Positions 49,815 to 62,528 of a stretch of DNA of 64,000 bases are shown here, in pieces (within the stretch, counting starts at the first letter, position 1; each line of letters begins with the position of its first letter). A model generated the notes under the pieces. The model was not told the origin of the DNA and searched no databases. It was given only the letters and a program-made list of their open reading frames with translations. This stretch comes from Cryptomeria japonica (taxonomy: Eukaryota > Streptophyta > Pinopsida > Cupressales > Cupressaceae), in assembly GCF_030272615.1 (NCBI RefSeq), contig NC_081406.1, positions 185,729,770-185,793,769 of the forward strand, read 5' to 3'. The position numbers were made by a program, and so were the translations under genes.

Positions 49815-52294
49815 TGATAGGAAGGTAGTGTAAGTGGAATGCTCAAGTGACTTGTATGGTCACTAATTATAGGTCCTTACTAATTTCAAGGTGTTGTTGC
49901 TCTAATCAGAGTGCAAAGGTTCATAGACAACTTGAATCATCCTCTTGATCCACCTCCCTAAGACAAGACTTCTTGGTTGCTCAAAGGCTTCAACCCCATA
50001 ATCACTCTGGCTTGGTAAACTAACTCCTTATTCACCCTCTTGTCTTTCATTCCTCTATCCTTGACCTACTCCCTGACTAGACAAGGTCGCCTTTTATTGG
50101 TTTACACATTGATACCAAGTTTTGCTCCCAATGGTGTCTTTTGCCTTCTACGTTTTGAGATGTAGAAGTCCTCCTCAAGTGCTAAAACTAAGTTTTTGGA
50201 GTCTACCACACAAAAAGTGTTAAAACCAGGTCAAGACAACTTGTTTCAACTGGCATTGATGACTTTTGTGTTTTACATCCACCAATTGTGTACCCGATTT
50301 GATAAAAACTCAATTTTGAGGCCTAAAAAGGCTATAAGCAATTAGCCCTCCATTTGGGGTTTTGTGCTCACCCTGCTCAAGCGATGGACTTCCTGACTGA
50401 AAGTATCACATATTTGGATACCCTTTTGGTGGTTCCTGAATATTTACCAATTTTAGGGGTCCCTAAAGCCTTCTCCGTGACTGTCCCAAAAATGGGCATA
50501 AAAAGAGGGTTTTGGTAGGGCTTGTTGGCAAAAACCAAATTTCAAACTTGAGATCCTCCAAATGACTCAAGGACACCTAAATCTACCTTTCTATTGACTA
50601 ACCAGGCCATAAACAAGAAGGTTTAAACCTCACAAACTGAAGAACAAGATTTTCATAAAATGCACAAAAGGGAAATGCAACATTTGACAACTTTCACTTT
50701 TTACCTTCTAAAAACACAACTTTGCAAGAATTCCAATTACAAATTGAAGAATATGAACATGGCCAACATTAGAGGCAAGAAGGAAACCAATTTTCCCTAC
50801 ACAAAAGGCATTAGGAAATTACAAAATAACAAATAGTTCACTGTCAAGCTAAATAGGACTGCATTTTGCCCTCTCACTGCCTTGTTCACATTGGACCTAC
50901 ATTTCACACTGTTAAAACTCCTTTTCAAAGGATTGATTTGGGCTTTCTTGGCATTACTCTACCCCTTTATGATTAATATCCTTCATACCTACAAATTTAG
51001 AAGGGAGATTACCAGTAAAATCTTCAAAACATTGTAAGAATCAGTCCTAGATGACTGTGACAGCCTGCTGGGCGTTTTTCATTTTGCCTAAAGAGATCAT
51101 TGTTTGATCTTGGCATTTACAATACCCATGGGTAGGGCTTACACTTCTCTTTGTTCTTTTTTTCAAACAAAACAAAATATTGACAAAGGTTTTCACACAC
51201 CAATGAATGGCGGAGAGCAAACAAGGAAGGAAAACTATGACCAAACAGTGACTCACTATTTTGGTTTACAATTCACCAAACTGAAACATATAACCCTCCT
51301 TTTCCAGGATTAGGCAGCCTCTTTGCTTGCATATAACACTTGGTCATCAAAACAGGTCTGTTCACCAAAAGAATGCAATTGCTATGGGAGAGCAAAGCAT
51401 CAAACTTATGCAAGACCCTAGCCAAATGGCAAACTTGCCTAGGGCTCCATGGCCACAAAACTCCTTGCACCTACACTCTTGAAACCAAAACACATATTTA
51501 CATAATTTACAAATTTACCAACTAGTTCTTGAGAAGCCATTAACATTTTAGGACTTCAAGAAGCCAAGTTGGTCAGGCATCCTTGCCCAAATTCCTAGAC
51601 AGGGCAGTGAAACTGTCAAATCAAACCAATTTTGCTACAACCTCAAAAATTAATCAAATTTAATGCCACCAAAGGGAGAAGTTTAATAAAAAATAGTGGA
51701 AACTAAAAATGCAAGAATAGTAGTGAAAAGTACAGTAGATGTACGGGTTGCTGCTCACATCAAGTGAGAAACTAGGGAAAAACAAGGTAAAATGAGTGCA
51801 AACTTTCAAAATGATTGATAACTCTGATTGAAAAACCCTTACAATAGTTCCAAAAATAGAATAAATACCATTCCAAGTTGGTTAACCTCTTGTATGGATA
51901 GGGACATGTCCAAGAACACTAAATTTGACATTTTGGATGCCTAAATGACAACTTTTGATGCCTAGAAGGTGTAGGGTTGATCTCAAAACCCACAAAACAC
52001 CTAAGAACACTTCTCACACCTACAAACCAAACACAAAACATTCCTAGGCCTTTTCAAAACAAAAACACATTAAAAACTCACTTTTACAACATTGTGCCAG
52101 GCAACTCCAAAACTGGCAATTTTGAGCAAAAGATGAAAACAGGAAGTCAAAACCACATAATGAGTTCAAAACTCATCTAAACAACTTAAAGCAACACAAA
52201 AACAACTTAAACAACCATTCCCACTCAAAGCTAATGAAAATAAAACTTACTCTCAAACTTGTGTTGAAAATGAGGCGTAGGTGCTCCTGCACCA
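49815..52294 (-). repeat. Gypsy 5' LTR (2,480 bp)
   Basis: Right LTR. It is longer than its partner mainly through an extra 21 bp near 51943-51963 (a short duplication around GATGCCTA). Confidence 0.93.
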
Positions 52295-52299
52295 GTAAC

Positions 52300-52721
52300 C
52301 TTTCTTGTTAATATTTTAGAGCATGTAGTCGGTGGTGAGCAAGTGGAGCATGATCTGGGTACACAACCTCAATAATGTGATGTTTCCCACTCAGGTGAAG
52401 AGGACCGTGGTGTTCAACATGTTGAGGTTGAGGCTACACAAAATGATGTGGCCCCATCAGGTAAAGAGCACAACAATTATGTTCTCTAAATTAATGAAAT
52501 ACTTGTAACAATAATAATAATTTTTTTTGAATTTAACCCATTTCTTTGTTATTGCAGAGGACCCCCCTTCACTTCAGTGTCCTCATCCTCAGTATAGGAC
52601 TAGGCATACATTGAGATCATGAGCAGTTGGTGGAACATCTGTAGAGGGGGGAAATGATGAAGACACCAATGTTCCACTTAGTCTTTTCATAGCTTCAAAG
52701 AAAAAACAAAGAAAGAAATGA
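52300..52721 (+). pseudogene. Second CACTA gene, right part (C-terminal exons)
   Basis: Continuation of the gene at 40261 after the Gypsy element. Pieces: about 52310-52372 (EHVVGGEQVEHDLGTQPQ), an exon after TTTCCCACTCAG (about 52394-52458: GEEDRGVQHVEVEATQNDVAPS), and an exon after TTGCAG (52559-52721) that ends with SLFIASKKKQRKK and a TGA at 52719-52721. The low-complexity acidic, then basic tail suits a CACTA accessory protein. A stop (RS followed by TGA) lies in the last exon. Confidence 0.5.
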
Positions 52722-53039
52722 TTGTAATCTAACTTATTTGATAATGACTGATTTTTATGTGTTAGTGAATGTAATTATGTGCTAATTAATGGTTATGGAT
52801 GATATGTGTTAATTAATATTGATGAATGTTGCATGTTAATTAATGTTAATCAATGTTATGTGTTAATGAACGTTATCTGATATTAATGAATGAATGCTAT
52901 ATTTTATTAATGGTAGAAACAATTAATGAATGAATGTTATAAGATGTTGATGGGGAATTTAGAGTGATGTTAGGGGGGGGGGGAGGGGCCAAATGGGCTT
53001 CCACCTTCACGTGGTTGGCCCTGATAAATAGAGAATATT
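52722..53039. other. AT-rich spacer with a degenerate TTAATGAATGTTAT repeat
   Basis: Short degenerate tandem phrases built on GTTAATGAATGTTAT fill about 52745-52950. A run of G (52973-52983) follows. No gene. Confidence 0.5.
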
Positions 53040-53300
53040 AAACTATTCTCGAAACCAAGCGAAGCTCAACAAGGTAACACACTTTTCAATATTTCATTAT
53101 GTTGCACATTTAATCTTATTGATAAATGTATATTGAATCTTAATTGCAGGGTCCAACAGAGCCAACACGAACAACAACACCACAAGTTGCTAGGTATAAT
53201 GAACTCCCATATTGTCTTGTCTTTACACGAACAATATTGGTTGCTTCTAGTGTTGATATCCAAGGTGGGACTGCAAAAGTTATGAATATGCCTCATCCTT
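53040..53300 (+). other. Two exon-like pieces of unknown gene
   Basis: A piece ending TCTCGAAACCAAGCGAAGC...CAACAAG before a GT at about 53075, and a second after an AATTGCAG acceptor (53151 to about 53300, GPTEPTRTTTPQVARYNELPYC...VMNMPHP) before GTAAGT. They may be downstream exons of the CACTA element. No family recognised. Confidence 0.35.
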
Positions 53301-53782
53301 GTAAGTTTTTTTATTACAACTCTTAATTCTTGACACTAAACTTTTTGTTCTTGCTGTTTTTCACTAGTTGTCATAACCTCTGACTTTGATGCTTGTGCCT
53401 TAATAGAACTAGATGTTTCTTGTATGCATACTTGGTCAAGGACTGCATTATGATGCTATAGGGCTACAAACTAAGATTATTTATTGTATTGAGTTGCACA
53501 TTTGACATGAGTTGCCCTATGAATGCTATGCACATTTATGTATATACATTATTTCTAGTTTGTATAGTGATATTAATTTTGAGAAAATATTACAAAACTC
53601 AGAGTATTCTCCATAAGACTAGAAAAAAGCTCAGATAAATTTTTGCAGCGTTTTCTTACAATTACTTGTGATCATTTTTTTAGGAGTCCTGGTATCCATT
53701 TATAATAGTATGGATGCATACAAGCTTTGGACCCTTCAAAAGAAAGTTTGTTACAAACAACCAGTCATTTTCAAGAAGCGGT
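53301..53782. other. Spacer, no gene seen
   Basis: No supported feature. The right end of the CACTA transposon should lie in or near this stretch, but no terminal repeat was identified. Confidence 0.4.
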
Positions 53783-56700
53783 TATAAGTCCTTTTTAGCG
53801 TCTGCGGCTTCCTCTGCTTGTTGTTATGTTGCAACCTTCTGTAACTGCTCTCGAGCATCTTCTTTCTGTCCCATATACTTATCTTTCCACTCCTGATACA
53901 CATCATCACTAGGCCAAGTAAAACTAGCAATCTTCTGTTTCATATCTTCTAGCCACTTCCAAGTGACTCGTACATGCCCAATCTCTGTTTCTATGAAACC
54001 ATAATGAGATTTCACTTTTTTAATTTCCTCAATTATTTGGAAATAAGGATGTGTCATCAGTACTAATAATCTGATTGATCCTTAGGGACAAATTGTGGTC
54101 CACCTCCTTTAACCAAGTCTTCTCTTCCTTTAGTTGGACAAGACCAATGAAACCTCCTAGAAACATTTCAAATTTATGATTTGAATATTCTTTCCTATAA
54201 AGTTGGGATTTTCTTTTTATACTTGCTCCTTCCACTAAAAGAATATCCATCTCTTTTATAAACTCACATGTGGACCTTAGATTGTTATTCTCTTCTGCAT
54301 CTGCATTGGAAGAACACATGAGCTCTAACTCTTTACCTCTAGGCACCCACTTATTCAAGATTGGTTCCAAAGTGGCTTCTTCTTCTCTCAATTTGATCAA
54401 AATCTCAAGAATCCTCCTCATATTTATGTATACATTGGAGGTTTTGACTGAGTCGGCTTCAAGATGGTGGCTTTCACCTTCTCCTCATATTTGTTTGCAT
54501 ACAATGTCTGAGCTTGTTTCAATTTTTCCAACTCATGTTGGACATTTTTAGGTAATTAGGAACTAGAAGGCATAGGAGAAGGGAGATATTCAATGATGGG
54601 ACTTGTAGGAGGGGTTCTTGCTGGAGAGGAGGCTATCATGAGTGTAGAAGATTCATCAGGATGATATTAACTTCCCAATTGACTCTGGAGTCTAGCAATT
54701 ATGATGTCTCTGTTGGCTATTCCTTCTTTAGCATCATTGTAAGCTTTTAAATAGTCTCCCACTTCAATTGGAGATTAGCCTTTTCTTGTGCCTCTTTCTC
54801 TACCACCGCAACACTGAATTTTGCAATCTCTAGGACTATGCTTGCAGCTTCCACTACCCCTGTGTCTTGGACTCTTTTAACTATCATGCCTCCTAAGAGG
54901 CTAGAATTTGATGCATCCTTCCTTCTTTTGTTTTCATCCTTCTTTAAAGACCACATGACAAGAGCAACATTATCTTTGTTGAATGTCACTCCTTCCATAG
55001 GCTTTGTTTCTTTCCTCACTGCATCAAGCACTAAGGCATCAGCTATATCCCATTCAAGGAGAATCAACACACCAACCTTTGCTACCATTTATCTTCCTTT
55101 CTTAGTGGTGATTGCTTTGCACTCCTCCATCATTTCTTGCTTAACCTCTTATTCTACCTGAGTTGTATTTTTAAGAGGTTGTTCACTTTTCCTCTGTTCA
55201 CATCTAGTCTTGAATTGATCAATATTTTGCTTCCATAGAAACTATATAAAAGCTCCTAATGTGACAAAATTACTGTCATCTAGGAATTCTTCACTAGCTT
55301 GCTTAATAGTAAGGTCCATTTCTTGGCCCTTTAACTCACCATCAGTCAAATCCATTTCAGCATTAGGTGGCTCTTCAGGCATCCCCTCTTGGGTCTCCTC
55401 ATAGGTATAGGAAATCTCACCAAGATTCCCTAACTGCAATAATTGTTCAACCACAGCTTGTTCATCTCCAATGTGGATAGGAGACTAAGCTAGAGAATAT
55501 TGAGGCTCATTAGTTTCAATTTCCTTTCCAACTCTCTGCTTCTTAGGGAAATCCTAGATGTCAATGACATCTTCAATTTTCCTCTTCCCTTTTGAAGTGG
55601 AAGGCTCACCTGTCACTGGCATTATCACGGTGTACTTTGACCTTTTGTGCATTACATAGTCACCATGTGGGATATCTCTAGCAAAGTCAGGCTTAGCCAA
55701 TACCATCTTAGCCTTCAGGCTCATTTTGCATTATGGCCTCCCTCTTTTCTTTTAAGGTTTGCATGAGAATCAGGAATTTTATTTTCTCCTCAAATGGATT
55801 GAAGCTAGAAAGGGGGTCATAGCCAGTGTCAAATTGATGGATAAAATCAAGGGCTTTCTTATATGCCACCCACTTCTCCTTCCTCAGTTCTTGCTCATCT
55901 AAGATGAATTCATTTCTAATCAGATCTTCTGGGAACTGAAATTGATGTGGCCTACCTCTGCACACTGCTCTTTTTCTGAACATGCCATTGAAAAAATCCT
56001 CAGGGTCTGCACATCTTGACACTATAGTAGACATCCTATATGGCTTAAAGAATTCTTCAAAAAATCTCCATCCACCCTTAGTGATCACAAAATGGCAAGC
56101 CATGGTAATAGTTGGGAAAATAGTCCCTTTACCTCTATTGGTTAGCTCTGCTTCTTATACTCCCCCAATTTGTGTCAGGACTTTTGCAATCCCTATCTTC
56201 AATGGGACCTAATAGGGTAGCAAAAAGGGGGTGCCTCTAAATCCAAACACTATAAAAATAGTAGACACAGGGTACAAATATATGTCTCCCCAATTATGAA
56301 CAATCTTGATATCCTCTGCAAACTCCTTTGGTCTAAGAAACTCCAAAAGAGCCTTAGGAATGCTAGGGTTTTCTCTGCATAGAATAATCCTAATTTTAGA
56401 TGCAAAGCATCTATCAAACTTTAAATAACTTGCATCTTCTCTATCCCAAGATAGAACAGTACTCCACAATTGTACTGGCATCTCCTCTTTATCCTTGACC
56501 TTAATCAGGTCCATCTCCTTTCCAAAATAATCAACCACTTTGAACCTAAACATATGCATTAACATGGAGTACCATCCAAATGGCCTATCCACCTTACCAT
56601 TTTTTATTCCTATAATTGCATCAGCAAGGTATGAGGCATAATCAAATGTTATTGCTAGGGAGGGGTTTAGAATTTGTGCAATCATTAACATATAATGGGT

Positions 56701-57359
56701 TGGCATATTCTTTTCAGCATCCTCTCCAAAAATCTGGCATAATGCCGCTCTTAGAGTGAATAGGTTGAGAGAGAATGGCTCCATTGTGTTGGGGCCTACA
56801 ATTGTTAACCCCCTATCTTTACAAAGAATTATTTCAATGGGCCACTTCTAAGATGATCCCTTTATGTGTTGTAAAATTGGGCTAATGACTCAAATTCAAT
56901 AGGTTCTAACAAATTGGAGGATTCACTGAGTTTAAACACTTTCCTGAATTCATCTTCATTTATCTCAATCAAGACTGATCCCTTTATGTTCCTGATGCAT
57001 CTTGCCACAGAGTCATAATTCTATGCAATCAGGGCTAATAGATCTACATCCATAAAAACACCTGGGACCACAAGCTTTCCTACATTTTGCCCCCATATGT
57101 CATTCAAAGAAGCTAGGAAATTCCTCTGCCCAAAACTAACTTTGAAGAGTCCTAAGCCTAACAATCCTATTTCAGGGTCCCTCAACCAATTACCCTTATC
57201 ATAAAGGCCATCTCCAATTTTTAGACGAGGGTTCTTAGGTACTAGCTCTTTGGCCTTAGCCCCAGCATTGGTGGACATGGTTTATTTCTCTAAAATATCA
57301 TCACAGATATTTCGATCTTGGTAATTCACTTTCCCTGTAAATTCTCTTTTGGGTGCCAT
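53783..57359 (-). pseudogene. Large unknown repeat-borne gene (about 1,190 codons), decayed
   Basis: Opens at the ATG at 57359 (MAPKREFTGKVNYQDRN) and can be followed to a TAA near 53783 through at least four frameshifts and several stops. N-terminal part: GLGLFKVSFGQRNFLASLNDIWGQ. Middle (56784-55708): AITFDYASYLADAIIG, VHNWGDIYLYPVSTIFIVFG, FVITKGGWRFFEEFFKPYRM, then a Cys/Arg-rich FNGMFRKRAVCRGRPHQF. C-terminal third: acidic then coiled-coil (LIKLREEEATLEPILNKW; MKQKIASFTWPSDDVYQEWKDKY). I do not recognise a named domain, and no zinc knuckle, protease or RT is visible. Sequence before the ATG includes TGGTAT (about 57381), weakly like a retroelement primer site. It could be a gag-like product of a non-autonomous element or a captured plant gene. 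Confidence 0.5.
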
Positions 57360-58260
57360 TCTGGTCAAACAATTATACCACTAGAAGCTAGCACAGACCT
57401 CTAATGAAGTAATTCACACAGCAGTATTTGAGAACAAACCAAGAGTTATCAAGAAAAACACAAGAAACCTGATTATTTGCCTGAAGAAATTCGCTCTGCA
57501 ACAAACTTTGATGAAACAATACTTAGCAATCAAGTTGATGCGGACTAAAAAGGGCAAGTTGGCATTTAAGTTTTTATAAATTAACTCTGCATGCTTCGGC
57601 TTTCTTTTCAGAATTAAATTCACCAAATCAAAATCAAAACTAGCTCCAACGGGTCATAATTTCTCTAAATCTTTCCTCTATTTTTCTCTTTCGCTACTTT
57701 GCAAAACATGAAACCCGTGCTCTTTTCTTTCACAAAATAACATTAGCTGTTGGATCTTGAGAACTTACATCACCTTTATCTTCATTTAATCTCTTTTCTT
57801 TAGTGTCGGGCCCTACCTCCTTTTCACCACTTCGTAGAGTTTAATAGTTGTGCACTTTTCCTTTGCGAGGCCACGCTAAGCATTAGATCAAACTCAAATC
57901 ACCCAGCCTTTAACTCCAACTGGAACCATCAATCCTTCTAACTAACTACACCTCATCTTGATGGCTAACGGTTTTCACCATTTCCCTGAGCTTAAGTTGC
58001 GGGCATCTTCGGGTCACGAAACAATGAGAAGCATTGGATCAATCTTGAGATGAATGCCTTTTAAGTGGGCGCTTTATTTGGGAATTGCTTACCCCACTTG
58101 TTATCTAGTTAATAAACACCACATGGTAGTCAGCCATTAGCCCTAGAAACTCCTTTTGGTTCCACCCTTAATCCGTCATGTGTTTCCTTTTACTATTCCC
58201 ACATAACTGCTGGTTACACCTTGGCGGGCCCTCAACCACTTTTTTAAACCACGTGTCATG
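57360..58260. other. Upstream region of the unknown gene, degenerate repeats
   Basis: No gene. From about 57640 the phrase type TTTCGCTACTTCG...CATGAAAC...GAAGCCATTAGATC appears at irregular spacing and leads into the tandem duplication that follows. Confidence 0.5.
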
Positions 58261-59190
58261 TCACTCCTCCGTGTGATTTCCACCTATCTTTCATGACATC
58301 ATGAACATTATTCTTCATTTGTCTTGCAGCCATGAAACCACAAGAACCATTAGATCAAAACAAACCTGATATGCTTTTAACTTCATACCATGCCTATCCC
58401 TTGGGCCCATCGACCTTTTTGCTACTTCGCAATGACTAACTTGCTAGCATCTTATCTTTGTGAATTCATGCAAGCCATTAGATCTCAATAACTTGCTCAT
58501 TGTTTACTCTCTTTTTATGATAACCTTGCCTGGACCCATTGCATACCGCCAACTGAGTTCCTTATCACCACCATGTCATCGCCAACTGGGGTTACCACAT
58601 TTACTACCACTCTTAGCAGGACCCTCGACATTTTCACTATTTCGCTGAAGGTATAGCTCATGCATCTCCTAGCCATGAAACACCGAGAAGCCATTGATCT
58701 TTTTCCAATCTCTAAAAAAATCTCTACAAAAAGCGGCAGCTGTTATGCCACGTCACTCCTCTGTGTGATTTCCACTTGTCTTTCGCTACTTCACGAACAT
58801 TATTCTTCATTTGGCTTGCAGCCATGAAACCATGAGAACCGTTAGATCAAAACAAACCTGATCTGCTTTTAACTTCATGAAATGCCTGTCCCTTGGGCCC
58901 ATCAGCCTTTTCGCTACTTTGCAATGACTAACTTGCTAGCATCTTATCTTCGCAAATTCACGCGAGCTGTTAGATCTCAAGAGCTTGCTCATTGTTTACT
59001 CTTTTTATGACAACCTTGCCCAAACCCACTGCATACTACCAACTGAGTGCCTTGTCACTGCCATGTCATCACCAATTGGGGTTACCACATTTACTACCAC
59101 TTTTAGCGGGACCCTCCACCTTTTCGCTATTTCGCTGAAGGTATAGCTTGTGCATCTCCTGGCCACAAAACAACGAGAAGCCATTGATCT
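58261..59190. repeat. Tandem duplication, period 492 bp
   Basis: The phrase TCACTCCTC(C/T)GTGTGATTTCCAC starts at 58261 and again at 58753. The two units align along about 440 bp to CCATTGATCTTTTT (about 58693 and 59182). Each unit is itself made of weaker copies of the CTACTTCG...CATGAAAC...GCCATTAGATC phrase. Confidence 0.85.
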
Positions 59191-60437
59191 TTTTATAACC
59201 TGATTATTCTTTAACCAAAGAAGATTGCTTATCTCTGGGACCTGCCAAACCCTTTTGCCACTTCGTGAAGGTTAAAAAATGTTCACCTTGATCTCATGAA
59301 ACCATGATGTCCGTCTGATCAGATGAAACTTGATCGGTGTTTAGCTTTGGTCCAAACCTATATGTCAGGTCCACCTTCGCCTTTTGCTACTTCGCAGAAA
59401 CTAAGTTTCAATAACTTTTTGGTCATGAATCAACGCAAGCCATCAGATCAACAGAAAATCGCATGATACTTATAACGCCCGACGGACATTAGAAAAGGAA
59501 AATTAAAAGTGAACAAGAATAAAATGTTTAAAGGGACCGCCTAAGTAAATGACAAGGGGAGAACACTTTTATGATAAATGGACCCATCGCTTAAGTGAAT
59601 ACAGTACTGCCAAATTAGAAACCAAAAGGGCTTTTCTCAGGTATTGAAGCGACTTAAAACCTAAACCCTGAACCCCTTAGGATTTAAAACAAATTGAAAG
59701 AACTTCCTTCCTTCGATGACTCTTTTATATTTTTTTTTTTTATAAAAATGATCATCGTCGGAATTACAACGAATACCAAGCTTTCGACCGACGACTTCTT
59801 TGACCATTGGCAGAGTCCATTGGATTGTCAAATTTCCAATGGGCATGGCATCGTTGACCAATCCAACACCAAGTTTTCGACGGTGGATTTTGTCGACACT
59901 CCGACGAAAATTCGTCGAAAATCCAACAAACAGCTGTCAGAAATCAGCTCCAAATGTACTAGTGTATGTACCAGTATACTGGTTGGTGTATGCATGTTTT
60001 AATAAGGTTAAAATTGATCATTCCGGTAGAACACTAATTCACCCCCCTATTAGTGTTCCTGGATTCCAATAAAACCATGATATTTATCCTCTCAATAAGT
60101 ATTATAATATTGAAATCATGATTATTCCATAGTTAGCCAATATACCAACATTATAGATTTACCATCAAAATTAGGTAAAATAGAACATCTTATTAATATC
60201 GTGAATATCATCATCTGGGGATAAATTAAGTTCCCTCATACACCAAGAAGAACAATAGCCAATAGTCCAACACATCACATCATGTTCCATAAAATACCCA
60301 AAACACACTAAAGAAAACCACAAGTCAAGTTGTCCAAAGAAAGGCACATATGCACAACTCAACATCTCTGAAAACAAGGTCACGTCATAACAATACATGC
60401 ACATATCCAAATTGCAAATAGGAGAGACATTACATTT
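59191..60437. other. Degenerate repeat end and spacer, no gene
   Basis: Further weak copies of the same phrase run to about 59460. A CGACG-rich stretch (59750-59930) includes short inverted words (TTCGTCGAAAATCC, TTTTCGACGG). Near 60030-60060, AATTCACCCCCCTATTAGTGTTCC resembles the end of a Copia LTR on either strand but lacks a partner here. The frame at 59694-60002 follows low-complexity DNA and is not supported as a gene. Confidence 0.4.
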
Positions 60438-61135
60438 CTTCTAGGAGTAAATCTTTTTAATTCTCTTCCATGACTTTTATAGGTGTGGGAATCTCATTTA
60501 TTCTTTATTTTTTTGTGGCAGGAAAGACTTTTGAAATCTTTGACAAAATTTTCCTGTCTCTATTCAAATCCACCACTTGCACTTTCTGGCTCCTCAGATT
60601 ATTTTTTAAAAATTAATTAATTAATTAATTAATCATAGTGTAAATGGATTTAGAATAGGCATTAAATAAGCCTCACCATGCTTGGGCATGGATATTTTCT
60701 TCCCTTTGATGTTAACAAAATATTAAAAAATTTCGAGTTACAACAACAATTTCAATGACCATATGACTTTCTAAATTTAAAGGAAAACTAATGTGTAGAG
60801 GAATATGAAGAGAGAAATAATTCATGTATAGATTCTCCTACATCAAACACCCTATGTAAGAAAAGATGTTTCCATGAGTTGGACTAATAAACATTTGAAG
60901 ATCATATTGTTTTTCTTCATCCAGTTGTCTTCCTCATCAACTTGATTTTTCTTCTTCATCCCACACTAAACTTTGCCACCCACACCTCCATTCATCTAAG
61001 TTCTCTCATTTCTCAACTTCATGGGATTCATCTCACCATAACTCAACCACCTCCATTTGAATGCGTCTATTTTATTTCTTATAAAGTTTGCATGCAACTT
61101 AAAACCTTTATCATATACATGGAAAATATTAATCA
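60438..61135 (-). repeat. Left LTR of a degraded Gypsy remnant (partial)
   Basis: Aligns, diverged, with about 63060-63682: shared phrases include GCTTGGGCATGGA, TTCTTCCCTTTGAT, AGAGAAATAATTCAT and TTTGAAGATC. An AATT microsatellite (60613-60634) sits where the right copy has (ATAA)n. The outer part of this LTR is missing. Confidence 0.65.
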
Positions 61136-61299
61136 TTAGGTTTGCATTCAACTTTTCTTCCACAATTTTTTATTACTCTTTCAATTTCAAACCTATACTC
61201 AAATAAGTATTATTACCATATTAAAATCATTTAGCTCTTGTTTACCCTTTTTTTACTATCATCAACTCTCACCAATCACTTTGGGCCTTTTGATTCCAT
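61136..61299. other. Internal spacer of the Gypsy remnant
   Basis: No coding signal. A deleted or decayed part of the pol region is presumed to have been here. Confidence 0.4.
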
Positions 61300-62513
61300 T
61301 TCATGATCTTTTTGATCTTTTGTAGACTCTACAATGATCCCTTTCTCAAGTTCACTTTTTCTACAAATGGTGTAGTAATAGAAAAGTCTACTAGTACCTC
61401 TTGTTTCATTTTATTAGGCTCTTCTAAAATGTTGATCTCCTTCCTCAATATGAGATCATCAACTATCTCTTCTAACATTGGTCTATCAATGTCAACCATC
61501 TCAAATAATTCAACTTTCTCTTTATCCTTCTCTATAAGGATTATCTTATCTCTTACTTCTATCTCACTTCTCACCAATCAATTTATATAATTATTACATA
61601 TTCTCTCATCTACCTCCTTTAAGGGGTTCAACTTGTATTCAACTTTAAATATTTTAATAGAATAGGCATATTAATGGCCATCATAGATAACACACCTATC
61701 ATATTGTCTTGGTCTCCCAGGTAAAATGTGACATGCATCCATGGGTATGATGTTAGATAACATTTCATCATAGCAATTTCAATCTTGAATTGGACCAAAC
61801 TATGTTCACTAACCTAGGTTTTAATATGCCTTTGTAGCCATGTAATTTGGTATGGAGTTGGATGTTTCCTTCTCAAAATCTATAATTTAGTAACCATTTC
61901 CTCTGCAACAAGGTTAGTAGTGGTACCGCTATCAATAGTAACATTACAAAATTTACCTCCACTTTTGTATATTGTGGAAGAAACTTTCCCTCTAAACTAG
62001 TTTCTCTTTCTCGTTAACCAAAAATTTACTAGTGATAATATTTTTTCCTCCTTTTGCTCCTTTTGAATGTCTAGTCTCAACATCTACATCAATGTGTACA
62101 ACTTGTGTATTTCCTTTAGGTTTTCTATTTATCCTTCTTTGTTGATTTTGACACTCATATGCTCAATGTCACCTTTTCCCACATTGAAAATAACTTCCTC
62201 TAAAACCTCCTCTCTCAAATTCTTTTCCAAATATGTATCCTCCTCTTTGCTAATTCTTTTCCTCTTCATCTTTCACATTGAAAACATCTTCAATTTCCTT
62301 TATTCTTTTGAAACATAAAAAACTTGCACCTCCTCTTGGGGTGCATGCATCTTCCTTTAGATGGCTTTGTGAAATCCTCATCTATTATAATTGCAACCCT
62401 CTCATCATGATCAATTTGTGAATGTGTTTTTCTTACTTTTTCACTCGCCCTCTCCATAAATATTCATGTAGATTACCTCCATTCAACTCTCAACTCACAT
62501 GTCTAGGAAATTT
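61300..62513 (-). pseudogene. Gypsy gag/protease remnant, pol deleted
   Basis: Read on the - strand from the primer site at 62526-62514. Pieces: a gag C-terminus with a degraded knuckle (YFQCGKR.H.AYEC, about 62205-62160), then a protease region with TIDSGTTTNLVAEEMV (about 61945-61898) and YPWMHVTFYLGDQD (about 61750-61710), which parallels HLLLGRPW in the complete Gypsy element. A further frame (61577-61329) is acidic and coiled. Stops are frequent. RT and integrase are absent, so the element is an internal deletion derivative. Confidence 0.6.
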
Positions 62514-62526
62514 GACTTTGATACCA
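62514..62526 (-). other. Primer binding site of the Gypsy remnant
   Basis: TGGTATCAAAGTC on the - strand, identical to the site of the complete Gypsy element at 49799-49811 and 2 nt from the LTR start TGATGCAG. Confidence 0.65.
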
Positions 62527-62528
62527 TT

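Larger units (their letters stand above)
42684..52294 (-). mobile_element. Ty3/Gypsy chromovirus with long LTRs, complete structure
   Basis: A 9,611-bp element read on the - strand, flanked by GTAAC at 42679-42683 and 52295-52299. The 5' LTR is the right one (49815-52294) and the 3' LTR is the left one (42684-45140). Both start TGATAGG and end CACCA in + orientation. Primer site TGGTATCAAAGTC (minus) lies at 49799-49811, and a polypurine tract (GGGGGAGTA, minus) at 45141-45149. By eye the LTRs differ by only a few percent in most parts, so it is younger than the Copia element. It is inserted in the second CACTA gene. Confidence 0.95.

Noticed and set aside
59694-60072. Overlapping frames of 90-102 residues near 59.7-60.1 kb
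   Set aside because: They start in a T-run and consist of CGACG-rich repeat words, with no domain or splice evidence.
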